In this document: in pieces, positions 16,937-24,573 of the stretch
Position numbering within the stretch: position 1 is the stretch's first letter
Layout of the letters: the number at the start of each line of letters is the position of its first letter
Origin: Myxococcales bacterium
Lineage (GTDB): Bacteria; Myxococcota_A; Polyangia; Polyangiales; Houyiibacteriaceae
Direction of reading: 5' to 3'
DNA length: 56,007 bases
Assembly: GCA_029862185.1 (NCBI GenBank)
Contig: JAOTXX010000019.1
Location: forward strand, 1 to 56,007
Position numbers and translations under genes: made by a program
The notes under the pieces: generated by a model
The model's database searches: none
What the model was told of the DNA's origin: nothing
Seen by the model: the letters and a program-made list of their open reading frames with translations, nothing else

Positions 16937-19072
16937 GTGGACGCACGCACCCAAACCTCGTTCATAGCGGCGCTTTTGTGCTTTGCGCTTGCGGCGAGCG
17001 TCCTTTTGCGCACCCAACGCCAACGCGACCGATGGCTCTTTGGCATCCTCGCCACGAACACCGGCCTTTGGTACGTGAGCACATTCGTGCTCGGTGTCGT
17101 CGGCCGAGTGCCGTTCTGGGAGCGCTTCAATTTGATCTGCGGCGTCTTGCTCCCGCTGGCGGCGGTGCGCTTCTTTAGCGTGTTCGCGCCCGGGGAGACC
17201 GGCCGCACGCGCTTTCTCAAACGTGCGTCGGTCGTCGCGGCAGTGGTCCTTCTCGGCGCGATGCTGACACCGTTCTACGATCACGCGGTCGTCGTCGGAG
17301 GCTTGCTTCTCTACGCGACGGTGTTCCTCTCGCTGGCGCTCGGCTATCTCTACAAGCTCGGATTCGAAACCGACTCGCGGGTCGAAGGCGCGCGTCTTCG
17401 CTACATCGCTCTGGTCGGCGGCTTCGGCGGGCTCTTCACCTTAGTCGAGTATCTCCCGTACGTCGGTCTCGACATTCCGCCGGTCGGCACGATTTTGATC
17501 CTGGTCTTCCTGTACGCGCTCTCGCAGTCGATCACCCATTACCGCCTGTTCGACCTCTATGAGCTGGCCGGGCGCCTGGGTGTCTTGACCGCGCTCGCCT
17601 TCGTGCTGGCTTTGATCTTGTGGCTGATGCGCCTGGTTTCGGGAGAGCAGCTTTTCCTCCACGTCGTCGTGTCGGCATTCGTCGTGCTCATTCTCTTCGA
17701 CCCTGTTCGAACCAAGGTGCAGGAATGGATTTCACAGGTGTTCTTCCACGAACGCTTCGAGCTCGAGCGAACCATCCTGGCGCTTCGAAGGTCGGTCGCC
17801 CACATCCTCGACGTCGACGAGCTCGGCCAAGTCCTGATCGATGGGCTCGACGCGTCGCCTCGATTCACCCAGGGCGCTCTGTACCTGCTCGGGCCCGATG
17901 CACGGGTGTTCAAGCTGAAGAACCACTTTGGCCCCAAGCCCACCGAGCGGGTCGAAATGGCGCCAGCGCGACCGCTCCTCGATCGACTCTCGAAGATCGG
18001 CACTTCGGTTCTCGAAAACGCGGAACGCGAGCTCGAGGAGCGAAGGCTGGTCGGCGACGACCGCGAGGCCGAAACCGCACACGACATCGCGGTCACGATG
18101 CGTGCGCTTCAGGCCTCCGTCTGCCTAGGCCTCCGCGGCGAGTCCGAAGAGCTGTATGGCTTCATCGCCCTCAGGGACGACCGGCTGAGAGACGCCTTCT
18201 CGCGGGAGGAGGTGCAACTGCTAGCCGGCTTGGCCAACCAGGTGGCCGTCACCATCGAGAACTCTCAGGTCTATCAACAGATGAAGGAAAAGGACCGGCT
18301 CGCCGCGCTCGGCGAAATGGCGGCCGGGCTGGCGCACGAAATTCGAAATCCGCTGGGATCGATCAAGGCCAGCGCCCAGTACCTGACCGAGACCTCCGCG
18401 CCGCCCGAAGATGGCGCGGAGTTCCTCGACATCATCGTCGATGAGGTCGATCGCCTGAATCGCGTCGTCAGCTCGTTCTTGGACTACGCCCGACCCGCCC
18501 ATACCGATCCCGAGCCGATGCAAGTCAACGCGGCCGTTGAGCTGACGCTCCAGTTTCTCCGCCCGGAATGCGACTCGGTCGACGTGACGCTTCACGTCGA
18601 GATGGCGCAGGACTTGCCCCGGGTGCGCATCGACATCGAGCACCTTCGACAGGTCCTCATCAACCTCGTCCAAAACGCGGTGCAGGCCATGACGGGCGGC
18701 GGCGACATCTTCGTCGAAACCCGAAATCAGGACAGCTTCCGCCTCGGAGGCGGCGCCCGGCGCTGGGTGCAAATCAGCGTGCGTGACACGGGCCCCGGAA
18801 TCGCACCCGGCCTGCTCGCCAATCTGTTCGTGCCCTTCGTCACCACCAAGCAGCAGGGAACCGGCCTCGGTCTGGCCATCTCCCAACGAATCATCTCCGA
18901 GGCGGGCGGCCGTATCGACGTGCGCAGCCGTGAAGGGTTCGGCACGACCTTCGTGATCTTGCTCCCTGCACACGGCGAGGCGGCGCTCGACACCTTCGAG
19001 GCGGAAGCAATCGTCGATCCCGCACCGGAGCCGACCGGCGCGCCCGCTCACCTCGAACCCGTCGAGCCTTGA
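16937..19072 (+). CDS. Membrane-bound sensor histidine kinase (multi-TM, GAF, HisKA, HATPase)
   Basis: 711 residues, GTG start at 16937. The N-terminal 255 residues form seven or more hydrophobic segments like the histidine-kinase 7TM sensor domain. A GAF-like region follows (about 285-445), then the H-box LGEMAAGLAHEIRNPLGSIKA with His467, N-box LINLVQNAVQAM, DTGPGIAPG and GTGLGLAISQ. The GLAHEIRNPL wording is of the NtrB/AtoS type, whose partners are often sigma-54 activators, but none is adjacent. There is no receiver, and the Pro/Glu-rich C-terminal tail after about 690 is probably disordered. The 3' end overlaps the convergent orphan by 25 bases. Confidence 0.9.
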   Translation: MDARTQTSFIAALLCFALAASVLLRTQRQRDRWLFGILATNTGLWYVSTFVLGVVGRVPFWERFNLICGVLLPLAAVRFFSVFAPGETGRTRFLKRASVVAAVVLLGAMLTPFYDHAVVVGGLLLYATVFLSLALGYLYKLGFETDSRVEGARLRYIALVGGFGGLFTLVEYLPYVGLDIPPVGTILILVFLYALSQSITHYRLFDLYELAGRLGVLTALAFVLALILWLMRLVSGEQLFLHVVVSAFVVLILFDPVRTKVQEWISQVFFHERFELERTILALRRSVAHILDVDELGQVLIDGLDASPRFTQGALYLLGPDARVFKLKNHFGPKPTERVEMAPARPLLDRLSKIGTSVLENAERELEERRLVGDDREAETAHDIAVTMRALQASVCLGLRGESEELYGFIALRDDRLRDAFSREEVQLLAGLANQVAVTIENSQVYQQMKEKDRLAALGEMAAGLAHEIRNPLGSIKASAQYLTETSAPPEDGAEFLDIIVDEVDRLNRVVSSFLDYARPAHTDPEPMQVNAAVELTLQFLRPECDSVDVTLHVEMAQDLPRVRIDIEHLRQVLINLVQNAVQAMTGGGDIFVETRNQDSFRLGGGARRWVQISVRDTGPGIAPGLLANLFVPFVTTKQQGTGLGLAISQRIISEAGGRIDVRSREGFGTTFVILLPAHGEAALDTFEAEAIVDPAPEPTGAPAHLEPVEP

Positions 19073-20010
19073 TCGATCGACACCGTCTGCATCCGGAGGC
19101 GATAGAGGCGCAGGTCGCGGCGGCCGAAGCTGTCCTCGGGAAGGCCGTTGTCTCGGAATAGCTGCTTGTAGGCACCGGTCGGGCTGTCCGCCCTGTGGGT
19201 CGCGCGAGGCAGCAAATAGCGCCAGCGTGCCGGCTGCTCGTAAGCCACCCCGTGCTGCGGCTTGACGAGCCCGTCGATCAGAGAGGTGGCCCCCGGGTCA
19301 AAGGTGCCGTCGTCGAACAGAAACGCGACCTCGACGTCGAGCTGTTCGAGGCGCTCACCGAGCGGTCCCCCCATCGTCTCCGCCCTTTCCTCCCAGCGTT
19401 CCCGCGCCGCGAGCGATGCGGTGACCAGCCCCTCGGCAATCGAGTGCTCACGCGCCGATCGCCACAGCCGCGGACCAGTTCCGCCGCTCAACACGATCAA
19501 CACCTCGACCGCCTGCTCCTCGGTCAGCTCTTTGGGAAACGCATCCATCGGCGGCGGCGCACTCCCTTCGAGAATGCGGCGCGCGACGCGAGCGAGAACC
19601 CGATCCGAAATGACCACCGGCCACTTGGTCTCGTCGATGACGTAAAGCAGCCCCTGAGTCGTGAGCACGGCTCCTCGAAACCCGCGTACGACAGCGCCGG
19701 CCGCGAAACGTTTGGCCAACGGAAGATCCGCACCCGAGGACAGCCCAACCGACACGCCGACCCAAAGACCCTGAAGCCCGGCTCCTTCGAGTGCCTCGCG
19801 CAAGCGAGCCGGATCGCTGCCCTTGACCGCTTCCTGCACCTCGGGATAGGCATCGACCCGATCCCAGTCCAGACCGACCGGTGGCGCCACCAGGGCCGCG
19901 ACGTTGGCCCATTGCAGCAATGCAGCAGACGCCTCCGGCCGACTCTGACGCCAAAGCAGCAGAGCCCCGATGACTCCCAGGATCGCCAACAACCAGCTCC
20001 GCTTTGCCAT
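19048..20010 (-). CDS. Hypothetical protein with N-terminal membrane anchor
   Basis: 320 residues from the ATG at 20010; the frame extends upstream into the divergent trmL gene, but MAKRSWLLAIL gives a normal membrane-anchor start. One hydrophobic helix (about 5-21) precedes a soluble domain, presumably periplasmic. I do not recognise the family. The C-terminal third (LDVEVAFLFDDG, HGVAYEQ, WRYLLP, GLPEDS, DLRLYRL) vaguely recalls the HG...LP...GL.D...LY pattern of AMMECR1-domain proteins, but the LRGCIG signature is absent; this is a weak hint only. It diverges from trmL across 28 bases and converges on the sensor kinase gene. Confidence 0.75.
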   Translation of the reverse strand: MAKRSWLLAILGVIGALLLWRQSRPEASAALLQWANVAALVAPPVGLDWDRVDAYPEVQEAVKGSDPARLREALEGAGLQGLWVGVSVGLSSGADLPLAKRFAAGAVVRGFRGAVLTTQGLLYVIDETKWPVVISDRVLARVARRILEGSAPPPMDAFPKELTEEQAVEVLIVLSGGTGPRLWRSAREHSIAEGLVTASLAARERWEERAETMGGPLGERLEQLDVEVAFLFDDGTFDPGATSLIDGLVKPQHGVAYEQPARWRYLLPRATHRADSPTGAYKQLFRDNGLPEDSFGRRDLRLYRLRMQTVSIDQGSTGSR

Positions 20011-20038
20011 GCCGCTACCCTCTATCGTAAGAACCGGC

Positions 20039-20548
20039 ATGCCCCAAGGCCTCAAGCTACGCGCCTCGCCGACGACCAGCCCATTCCACGTGGTCCTGGT
20101 CGAGCCCGAGATCCCGCCCAACACCGGGGCGGTCGCCCGGACCTGCGGAGCGACCCAGTCGCCGCTGCACTTGGTGGGCCCGCTCGGCTTCCAAATCGAT
20201 GAGCACTCGGTCCGCCGTGCGGGCCTCGACTACTGGGATCTGGTCGAGATCCACCGCCATGAATCATTCGAGGCGTTCGAGGAATCCGACCCACATCGCC
20301 GAATTCATTTATTTTCTGCCACTGCCTCGCGTTCTTACTTGGAAGCGGCCTTCGAGCCCGGTGACGCCCTGGTCTTCGGCCGGGAGTCGGTGGGGCTGCC
20401 GCGCGAGCTGCTCGAGGACCGGCAAAATGTCTGGGCCATCCCCACCATCGGAGCCGTCCGAAGCCTGAACCTGAGCAACGCTGTGGCCATCGTTTTGTAC
20501 GAGGCATTGCGCCAAAATCGCGCCTTCGAGGACACCTTTCTGGGCTAG
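20039..20548 (+). CDS. trmL: tRNA (cytidine/uridine-2'-O-)-methyltransferase TrmL
   Basis: SPOUT-fold, SAM-dependent enzyme that 2'-O-methylates wobble position 34 of certain leucine tRNAs. 169 residues. The knot motifs are clear: VLVEPEIPPNTGAVARTCGA (motif 1), LVFGRESVGLP (motif 2) and RSLNLSNAVAIVLYEA (motif 3). HLVGPLGF follows motif 1 as in YibK. I start at ATG 20039; the open frame runs on upstream into the divergent orphan gene. No strong ribosome site is visible. The Cys-rich lipoprotein begins 45 bases downstream on the same strand. Confidence 0.92.
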   Translation: MPQGLKLRASPTTSPFHVVLVEPEIPPNTGAVARTCGATQSPLHLVGPLGFQIDEHSVRRAGLDYWDLVEIHRHESFEAFEESDPHRRIHLFSATASRSYLEAAFEPGDALVFGRESVGLPRELLEDRQNVWAIPTIGAVRSLNLSNAVAIVLYEALRQNRAFEDTFLG

Positions 20549-20593
20549 CCGGCAGGGCCTTGAATACCGCCGTTCGGGGCGCGTCGGAGTTTC

Positions 20594-21535
20594 ATGGCCC
20601 ATTCACGCGCAGTCTCTTTCCTCCCGTTTCTGCTGCTCCTCACCGGCTGCCCCATTTATGGCTCCGGGCCGGTGCAGCGCGAAGTTCAGGTCTCCTGCCA
20701 GAGCGACTTCGATTGCCCGTCGGACACGTTCTGCGATCCGCAGGCAAACAGTTGCATCGGCTACGATTTCGGAATCTGTCTAACCGACGGTGATTGTCCG
20801 GTCGGCAGCTATTGCGACCGCGCCGACGGCGGCTGCTACATCCCGGCAGTCGCCGAATGCCGCGCCGACCCCGATTGCACGTCGGGCTTCGAGTGTGACT
20901 TCCGCGACAGCTGCCGGCCCGCCACCGCGGGGGACTGCCTGGCCGACGACAACTGCCCGGGCGGCGAGCTCTGTTTGGAGAACGTCTGCACCGCGGTCGC
21001 GGAAACCTGCCAGTTCGATTTCCAGTGCTCGGCCGGCTTCACCTGCGCCAACAACCGCTGCCGCCTGCTCTGTGGCCCTGACACGATTTGCCCGAACGGT
21101 ACGGCCTGTGAGGCAAGTCTCTGCCAGCCGATCGTCGGTGAGTGCATCGACAGCAGCGAATGCCCGGACCTGTCGACCAACTGCGTCGAGGGAACCTGCC
21201 TCCGCCGCTGCGACGAAGGCTGCAACGACGCGATCGAGGTTTGCGACCCCGAGGGCTTCTGCCGGCCGCGCACGAGCCCCGACCCCGAGGCGCCGACGCC
21301 TTATTGCCGCACCGATGCGGACTGCGACGGCAGCATCTGTGTGGAAGGACTCTGCCGCACCGAGTGCGACATCAGCCTCCCCGAGCCTGATTTGATCTGC
21401 ACCTCGCGCGACGGTCAGGTCCCGCTCTGCGGGCCCGACAACCTCTGCTACGCCGAAAGCGAGCTTCAGAGCGACTGCCGCGTCCAATCTGACTGCCCCG
21501 ATGGGGCAAACTGCATCGACGGCAAGTGCCGCTAA
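20594..21535 (+). CDS. Cysteine-rich multi-module lipoprotein
   Basis: 313 residues. A signal peptide ends in the lipobox LLLTGC with lipidated Cys19, so the protein is probably anchored at the outer or inner membrane facing out. The rest is about eleven tandem four-cysteine modules, most with C-x5-C-x5-C-x5/6-C spacing, as in SCQSDFDCPSDTFC or DCRVQSDCPDGANC. I count 44 module cysteines, an even number that suggests full disulfide pairing. Acidic residues between the first two Cys of each module are frequent and could bind cations. GGAG precedes the ATG. Similar Dickkopf/EB-like Cys-rich proteins are common in Myxococcota, with unknown function. Its stop overlaps the convergent SDR stop by 4 bases. 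Confidence 0.88.
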   Translation: MAHSRAVSFLPFLLLLTGCPIYGSGPVQREVQVSCQSDFDCPSDTFCDPQANSCIGYDFGICLTDGDCPVGSYCDRADGGCYIPAVAECRADPDCTSGFECDFRDSCRPATAGDCLADDNCPGGELCLENVCTAVAETCQFDFQCSAGFTCANNRCRLLCGPDTICPNGTACEASLCQPIVGECIDSSECPDLSTNCVEGTCLRRCDEGCNDAIEVCDPEGFCRPRTSPDPEAPTPYCRTDADCDGSICVEGLCRTECDISLPEPDLICTSRDGQVPLCGPDNLCYAESELQSDCRVQSDCPDGANCIDGKCR

Positions 21536-22668
21536 GCCAGCTGGTAGCGTAACCGCCGGACGTCCCGAAGAACGCGGCTGATCGAATGCACGGGCTCGTA
21601 CCCCAACTCGGTCCGGGCCCGTGAGTCGTCGACCATGCAGACGTAGCGGAGGTGGTCGAGCTCCTCGGACGGAAACGAGCTGAGCCGGAGCCTCCAGAGC
21701 TGGTCGAGGGCGACCCTGGCGAGCGGTGAAGGCACGACGCGCGGACGACCACCAGCCTGGCGGATCAGATGCGAGAGCGGCATCTCGCCAGGCCCACGGA
21801 TGTTGAAGATGCCGCGGACGCCGGGCCGAAGGGCAAGCTGGATCGCGCGGACGACGTCCCGTTCGTGCACGACCTGCATCATCGGGTCGAAGCCCATCAC
21901 CATCACCGGGCGCTCGAGCCGGAGGTAGTTGCTGGCGGCGTTGTGGACTCGGCCGACGATGTGGCAGGGCCGTAGAACGACGGTCTCGGTTTCGGCCTGC
22001 CTCCAAAAGAAGCTTTGGGCGAGCATGTCGAGCTCGACCAGGTCGCGCATGCCGCCAAACTGCTGGGCGCCCAACAAGGGCGCGTCCTCGGTCAGAAACT
22101 GCGGGTTATTGGGCTGAGGGCCGTAGACGTTGGCGCCCGAGAGCACGACGAGCTTCGGAACGTTGTACTGCGACATGTAATCGAGCAGCTTCTGGAAGGC
22201 GACGACGTTCCAGGAGTGGCGCTCGCGGTCGCTTCGCCGCGGGTCGTGAAGGATGCCGAGGTGAACGACTGCGCGCACGTCGCGGCCGCGGAAGATGTCT
22301 TTCATCTTCTTGCGTCGCATGTCGATTTGATGGTGGATGATGTCTTTGGGACGGTCGTCGAAGGAGCGTCGATCGACGCCGACGACACGATCGGTTCGAT
22401 GGAGCTCCCGGACCAGAAGCCTCCCGAGACGCCCACAGACTCCGGTCACCAAGACCGCGCCGTCGGTGGCGGGTTTGGGGCGTTTGCCCGTCGCGGGCTC
22501 GGCCTGGCGCTGCGGCTCGGCAGGCTGCGCCACCGGGATCGAGAGATTGGCCGAATGACCAAACACACCGCGCGCGACTGGCGCCCTCGCAGACGGACGC
22601 TGGCGCACGGGCTCACGCCCCCGGCGCGCGCTCGGTTTGATTCGGTTGCTGGTGTGAGGGTTCGACAT
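21532..22668 (-). CDS. NAD-dependent epimerase/dehydratase-like extended SDR lacking YxxxK
   Basis: 378 residues. The first 70 are Arg/Pro/Gln-rich and look disordered; the Rossmann domain starts at AVLVTGVCGRLGRLL, with the TGxxGxxG motif at 75-82. NVYGPQPNNP is typical of sugar-nucleotide epimerases. The active-site Tyr and Lys of YxxxK appear replaced by Phe204 and Arg208 (QQFGGMRDL), so normal SDR redox chemistry is doubtful. It lies 14 bases after the acyltransferase gene on the same strand. I recall mycobacterial Rv0501/Rv0502 as a comparable epimerase-like and acyltransferase pair, which suggests a shared role in envelope lipid synthesis; this is inference. The true start may be downstream of 22668. 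Confidence 0.82.
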   Translation of the reverse strand: MSNPHTSNRIKPSARRGREPVRQRPSARAPVARGVFGHSANLSIPVAQPAEPQRQAEPATGKRPKPATDGAVLVTGVCGRLGRLLVRELHRTDRVVGVDRRSFDDRPKDIIHHQIDMRRKKMKDIFRGRDVRAVVHLGILHDPRRSDRERHSWNVVAFQKLLDYMSQYNVPKLVVLSGANVYGPQPNNPQFLTEDAPLLGAQQFGGMRDLVELDMLAQSFFWRQAETETVVLRPCHIVGRVHNAASNYLRLERPVMVMGFDPMMQVVHERDVVRAIQLALRPGVRGIFNIRGPGEMPLSHLIRQAGGRPRVVPSPLARVALDQLWRLRLSSFPSEELDHLRYVCMVDDSRARTELGYEPVHSISRVLRDVRRLRYQLA

Positions 22669-22682
22669 TGCGAGGGTCTCGG

Positions 22683-23612
22683 TCAGATGAACACGCCTTT
22701 ACGCTCGCGCAAGCCGCGATTCACCATGCTCTGAATCGTGCTCTTCACGAGCCAGACTTTTTCTTCGATTTTGGAGTCGTCGTCGTCGGGGTCGCCTTCG
22801 AAATGGAAGGGGTCGCCGAAGTAGAGACGGTACTTGGTGGGCAGGGGCGCGAGCATGCCGAAGAAGACCTGCGGCATGACGGGGAACGCGGGCATCCTCA
22901 GGAGCCGCGCCAAGGGCTTGAAGTCCGCAATCGACGGATACTGCTCTTCGCCGCCAATCACCGCGACGGGGACGATCGGCGTATTCGTTTCGAGCGCGAG
23001 ACGGACGAAGCCCAGGCCGAAATCGGTGAGTTGATAGCGCTGATCGAACGTCTTGCTGATGCCCCGGGCGCCTTCGGGGAAGACGATGAGGCTCTCGTCC
23101 TGCCGAAGCAGGCGCCGGGCGTTCTCTGGTGAACCCACGACCTGGCCCAGCCGGGGATAGAGCGTGGAAATGAAGGGCAACTCCGCCGTCCAGGTCTCGA
23201 CCATGCTCCGGGGGAACCGCGGCGGATCCGCGTCGAGCATCAGGGCGCTGCCGATCATCACCGCGTCGACGGGCAGCTGGCCGGAGTGGTTGGCCACGAT
23301 GAGCACCCTGCCCCGAGGGACCCGGTCGATGCCAAAGACCTCGGTTCGGAAGTAGCGTCGGTGCAGGAGGGCCGCGACGGCCAGCGCGTAGCGGCTGGTT
23401 TCCGGGTCGAAGCCGAACGGATCGTGACCGACTTCGTTCGGATGGGTCTTGATTCCGGCGATGCGGGCATCGAGGTCTTGGCCGACGACCTCTTCGGCGA
23501 ATCGCACGGCCCGGTCGCCGATGGACCTCACCGCTTGGCGCAGAGGAGACTCCCCCAACAACCGAGTCCGCCGCCAGCCGGCGAATGGCACGATCGACCC
23601 CCGTTGCGCCAT
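22683..23612 (-). CDS. Lysophospholipid acyltransferase family protein
   Basis: 309 residues from MAQRGSIVPF at 23612; an in-frame ATG at 23663 lacks a better ribosome site. The PlsC-type fold is shown by VANHSGQLPVDA, where the acceptor His is six residues from the Asp as in DGAT-like bacterial members, and by the FPEGARGISK glycerolipid-binding motif. A FDPETSRYA segment precedes the catalytic domain. No clear transmembrane helix is seen, so it is probably a peripheral membrane enzyme moving acyl chains from acyl-CoA or ACP to an unknown lipid. It is followed after 14 bases by the SDR gene and diverges from the phosphatase gene over 71 bases. Confidence 0.85.
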   Translation of the reverse strand: MAQRGSIVPFAGWRRTRLLGESPLRQAVRSIGDRAVRFAEEVVGQDLDARIAGIKTHPNEVGHDPFGFDPETSRYALAVAALLHRRYFRTEVFGIDRVPRGRVLIVANHSGQLPVDAVMIGSALMLDADPPRFPRSMVETWTAELPFISTLYPRLGQVVGSPENARRLLRQDESLIVFPEGARGISKTFDQRYQLTDFGLGFVRLALETNTPIVPVAVIGGEEQYPSIADFKPLARLLRMPAFPVMPQVFFGMLAPLPTKYRLYFGDPFHFEGDPDDDDSKIEEKVWLVKSTIQSMVNRGLRERKGVFI

Positions 23613-23683
23613 GGGGACTATCGTGGAGACAGAAGCTAGGGGCGTCAATTGGAAACGATGCAACCAGAGGTCATGCTCCCCTC

Positions 23684-24487
23684 ATGACCGAAGCGTTCGA
23701 TATCACTCGTATTGGCGGACCGGACGGATTGCACGCGTTGGAAGAGGTTGTCCGCCGTGCAGGCGACGCTGCGTTGAAGCATTTTCAACAAGGCGTCGTG
23801 CCGGAGAAAAAGCCGGACCGAAGCCCGGTGACGATCGCCGATCGCGAAGCGGAGCACATCATCCGTGATCACACCGTCGCGGCCTTTCCAGAGGCGGGCT
23901 TTCTCGGCGAAGAAACCGGCGTTCTCAAAGGCAGCACCGGGCTCCGCTTCATCGTCGATCCGATCGATGGCACCCGCGCCTTCGTCCGTGGCTGGTCTAC
24001 CTGGTCGGTGCTCTTGGGCGTCGAGGCGGACCGCGTTCCAGTCGTCGGCATCGCGTACATGCCTGCTGCAGGCGACTTTTTCGTCGGCGTGCAGGGCAAG
24101 GGCGCGACACACAACGGCAATCCCGTTCGCGTTTCCAAGATCGGTCCGCTTGCCGACGCGACGGTAACCCACGGGGGGCTACAGCAGTTCACGATGGCGG
24201 GGGTTGGAGAGGCGCTCCTTCGTTTGTCCGACGCCTGTGACATCGCGCGGGGCTGCCCCGATTTCGACGGCTATCGGCAGATCCTGCTCGGCCGGTCCGA
24301 TGCCATGGTCGACCCTGGCGTTCAACCCTATGATATTTGCGCGCCTGCGGTGCTGATCCGCGAGGCGGGCGGACGCTTGACCTCCTTTCGTGGCGAAGAA
24401 ACGATTTACGGCGGCGGAGCCATTGCGAGCAACGGAATCATCCATGACGAGCTCGTCGCGGCGCTAACCACCGTTCCTTACAAATAG
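23684..24487 (+). CDS. Inositol monophosphatase family phosphatase, possibly histidinol-phosphatase
   Basis: 267 residues; metal-dependent phosphomonoesterase fold. Ligand motifs are present: GEETG (first Glu), DPIDGTRAFVRG (metal-binding Asp pair) and PYDICAPAVLIREAGG (distal Asp). RGWSTWSVLLG after DPIDGT resembles HisN-type histidinol-phosphatases, but fructose-1,6-bisphosphate, inositol phosphate or PAP are not excluded. A PAP phosphatase would be relevant because cysC occurs in the window. I start at ATG 23684; GAGG lies about 13 bases upstream. No other histidine gene is adjacent, so the substrate is not settled by context. Confidence 0.82.
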   Translation: MTEAFDITRIGGPDGLHALEEVVRRAGDAALKHFQQGVVPEKKPDRSPVTIADREAEHIIRDHTVAAFPEAGFLGEETGVLKGSTGLRFIVDPIDGTRAFVRGWSTWSVLLGVEADRVPVVGIAYMPAAGDFFVGVQGKGATHNGNPVRVSKIGPLADATVTHGGLQQFTMAGVGEALLRLSDACDIARGCPDFDGYRQILLGRSDAMVDPGVQPYDICAPAVLIREAGGRLTSFRGEETIYGGGAIASNGIIHDELVAALTTVPYK

Positions 24488-24573
24488 CAGTACAAACCGG
24501 GTGATCGACGTAACGGCTTGCTTTCGGGCACGTCTTGCGGAAAGTTCCTCCGCCCGAACCTCAGGAGAGAAGA

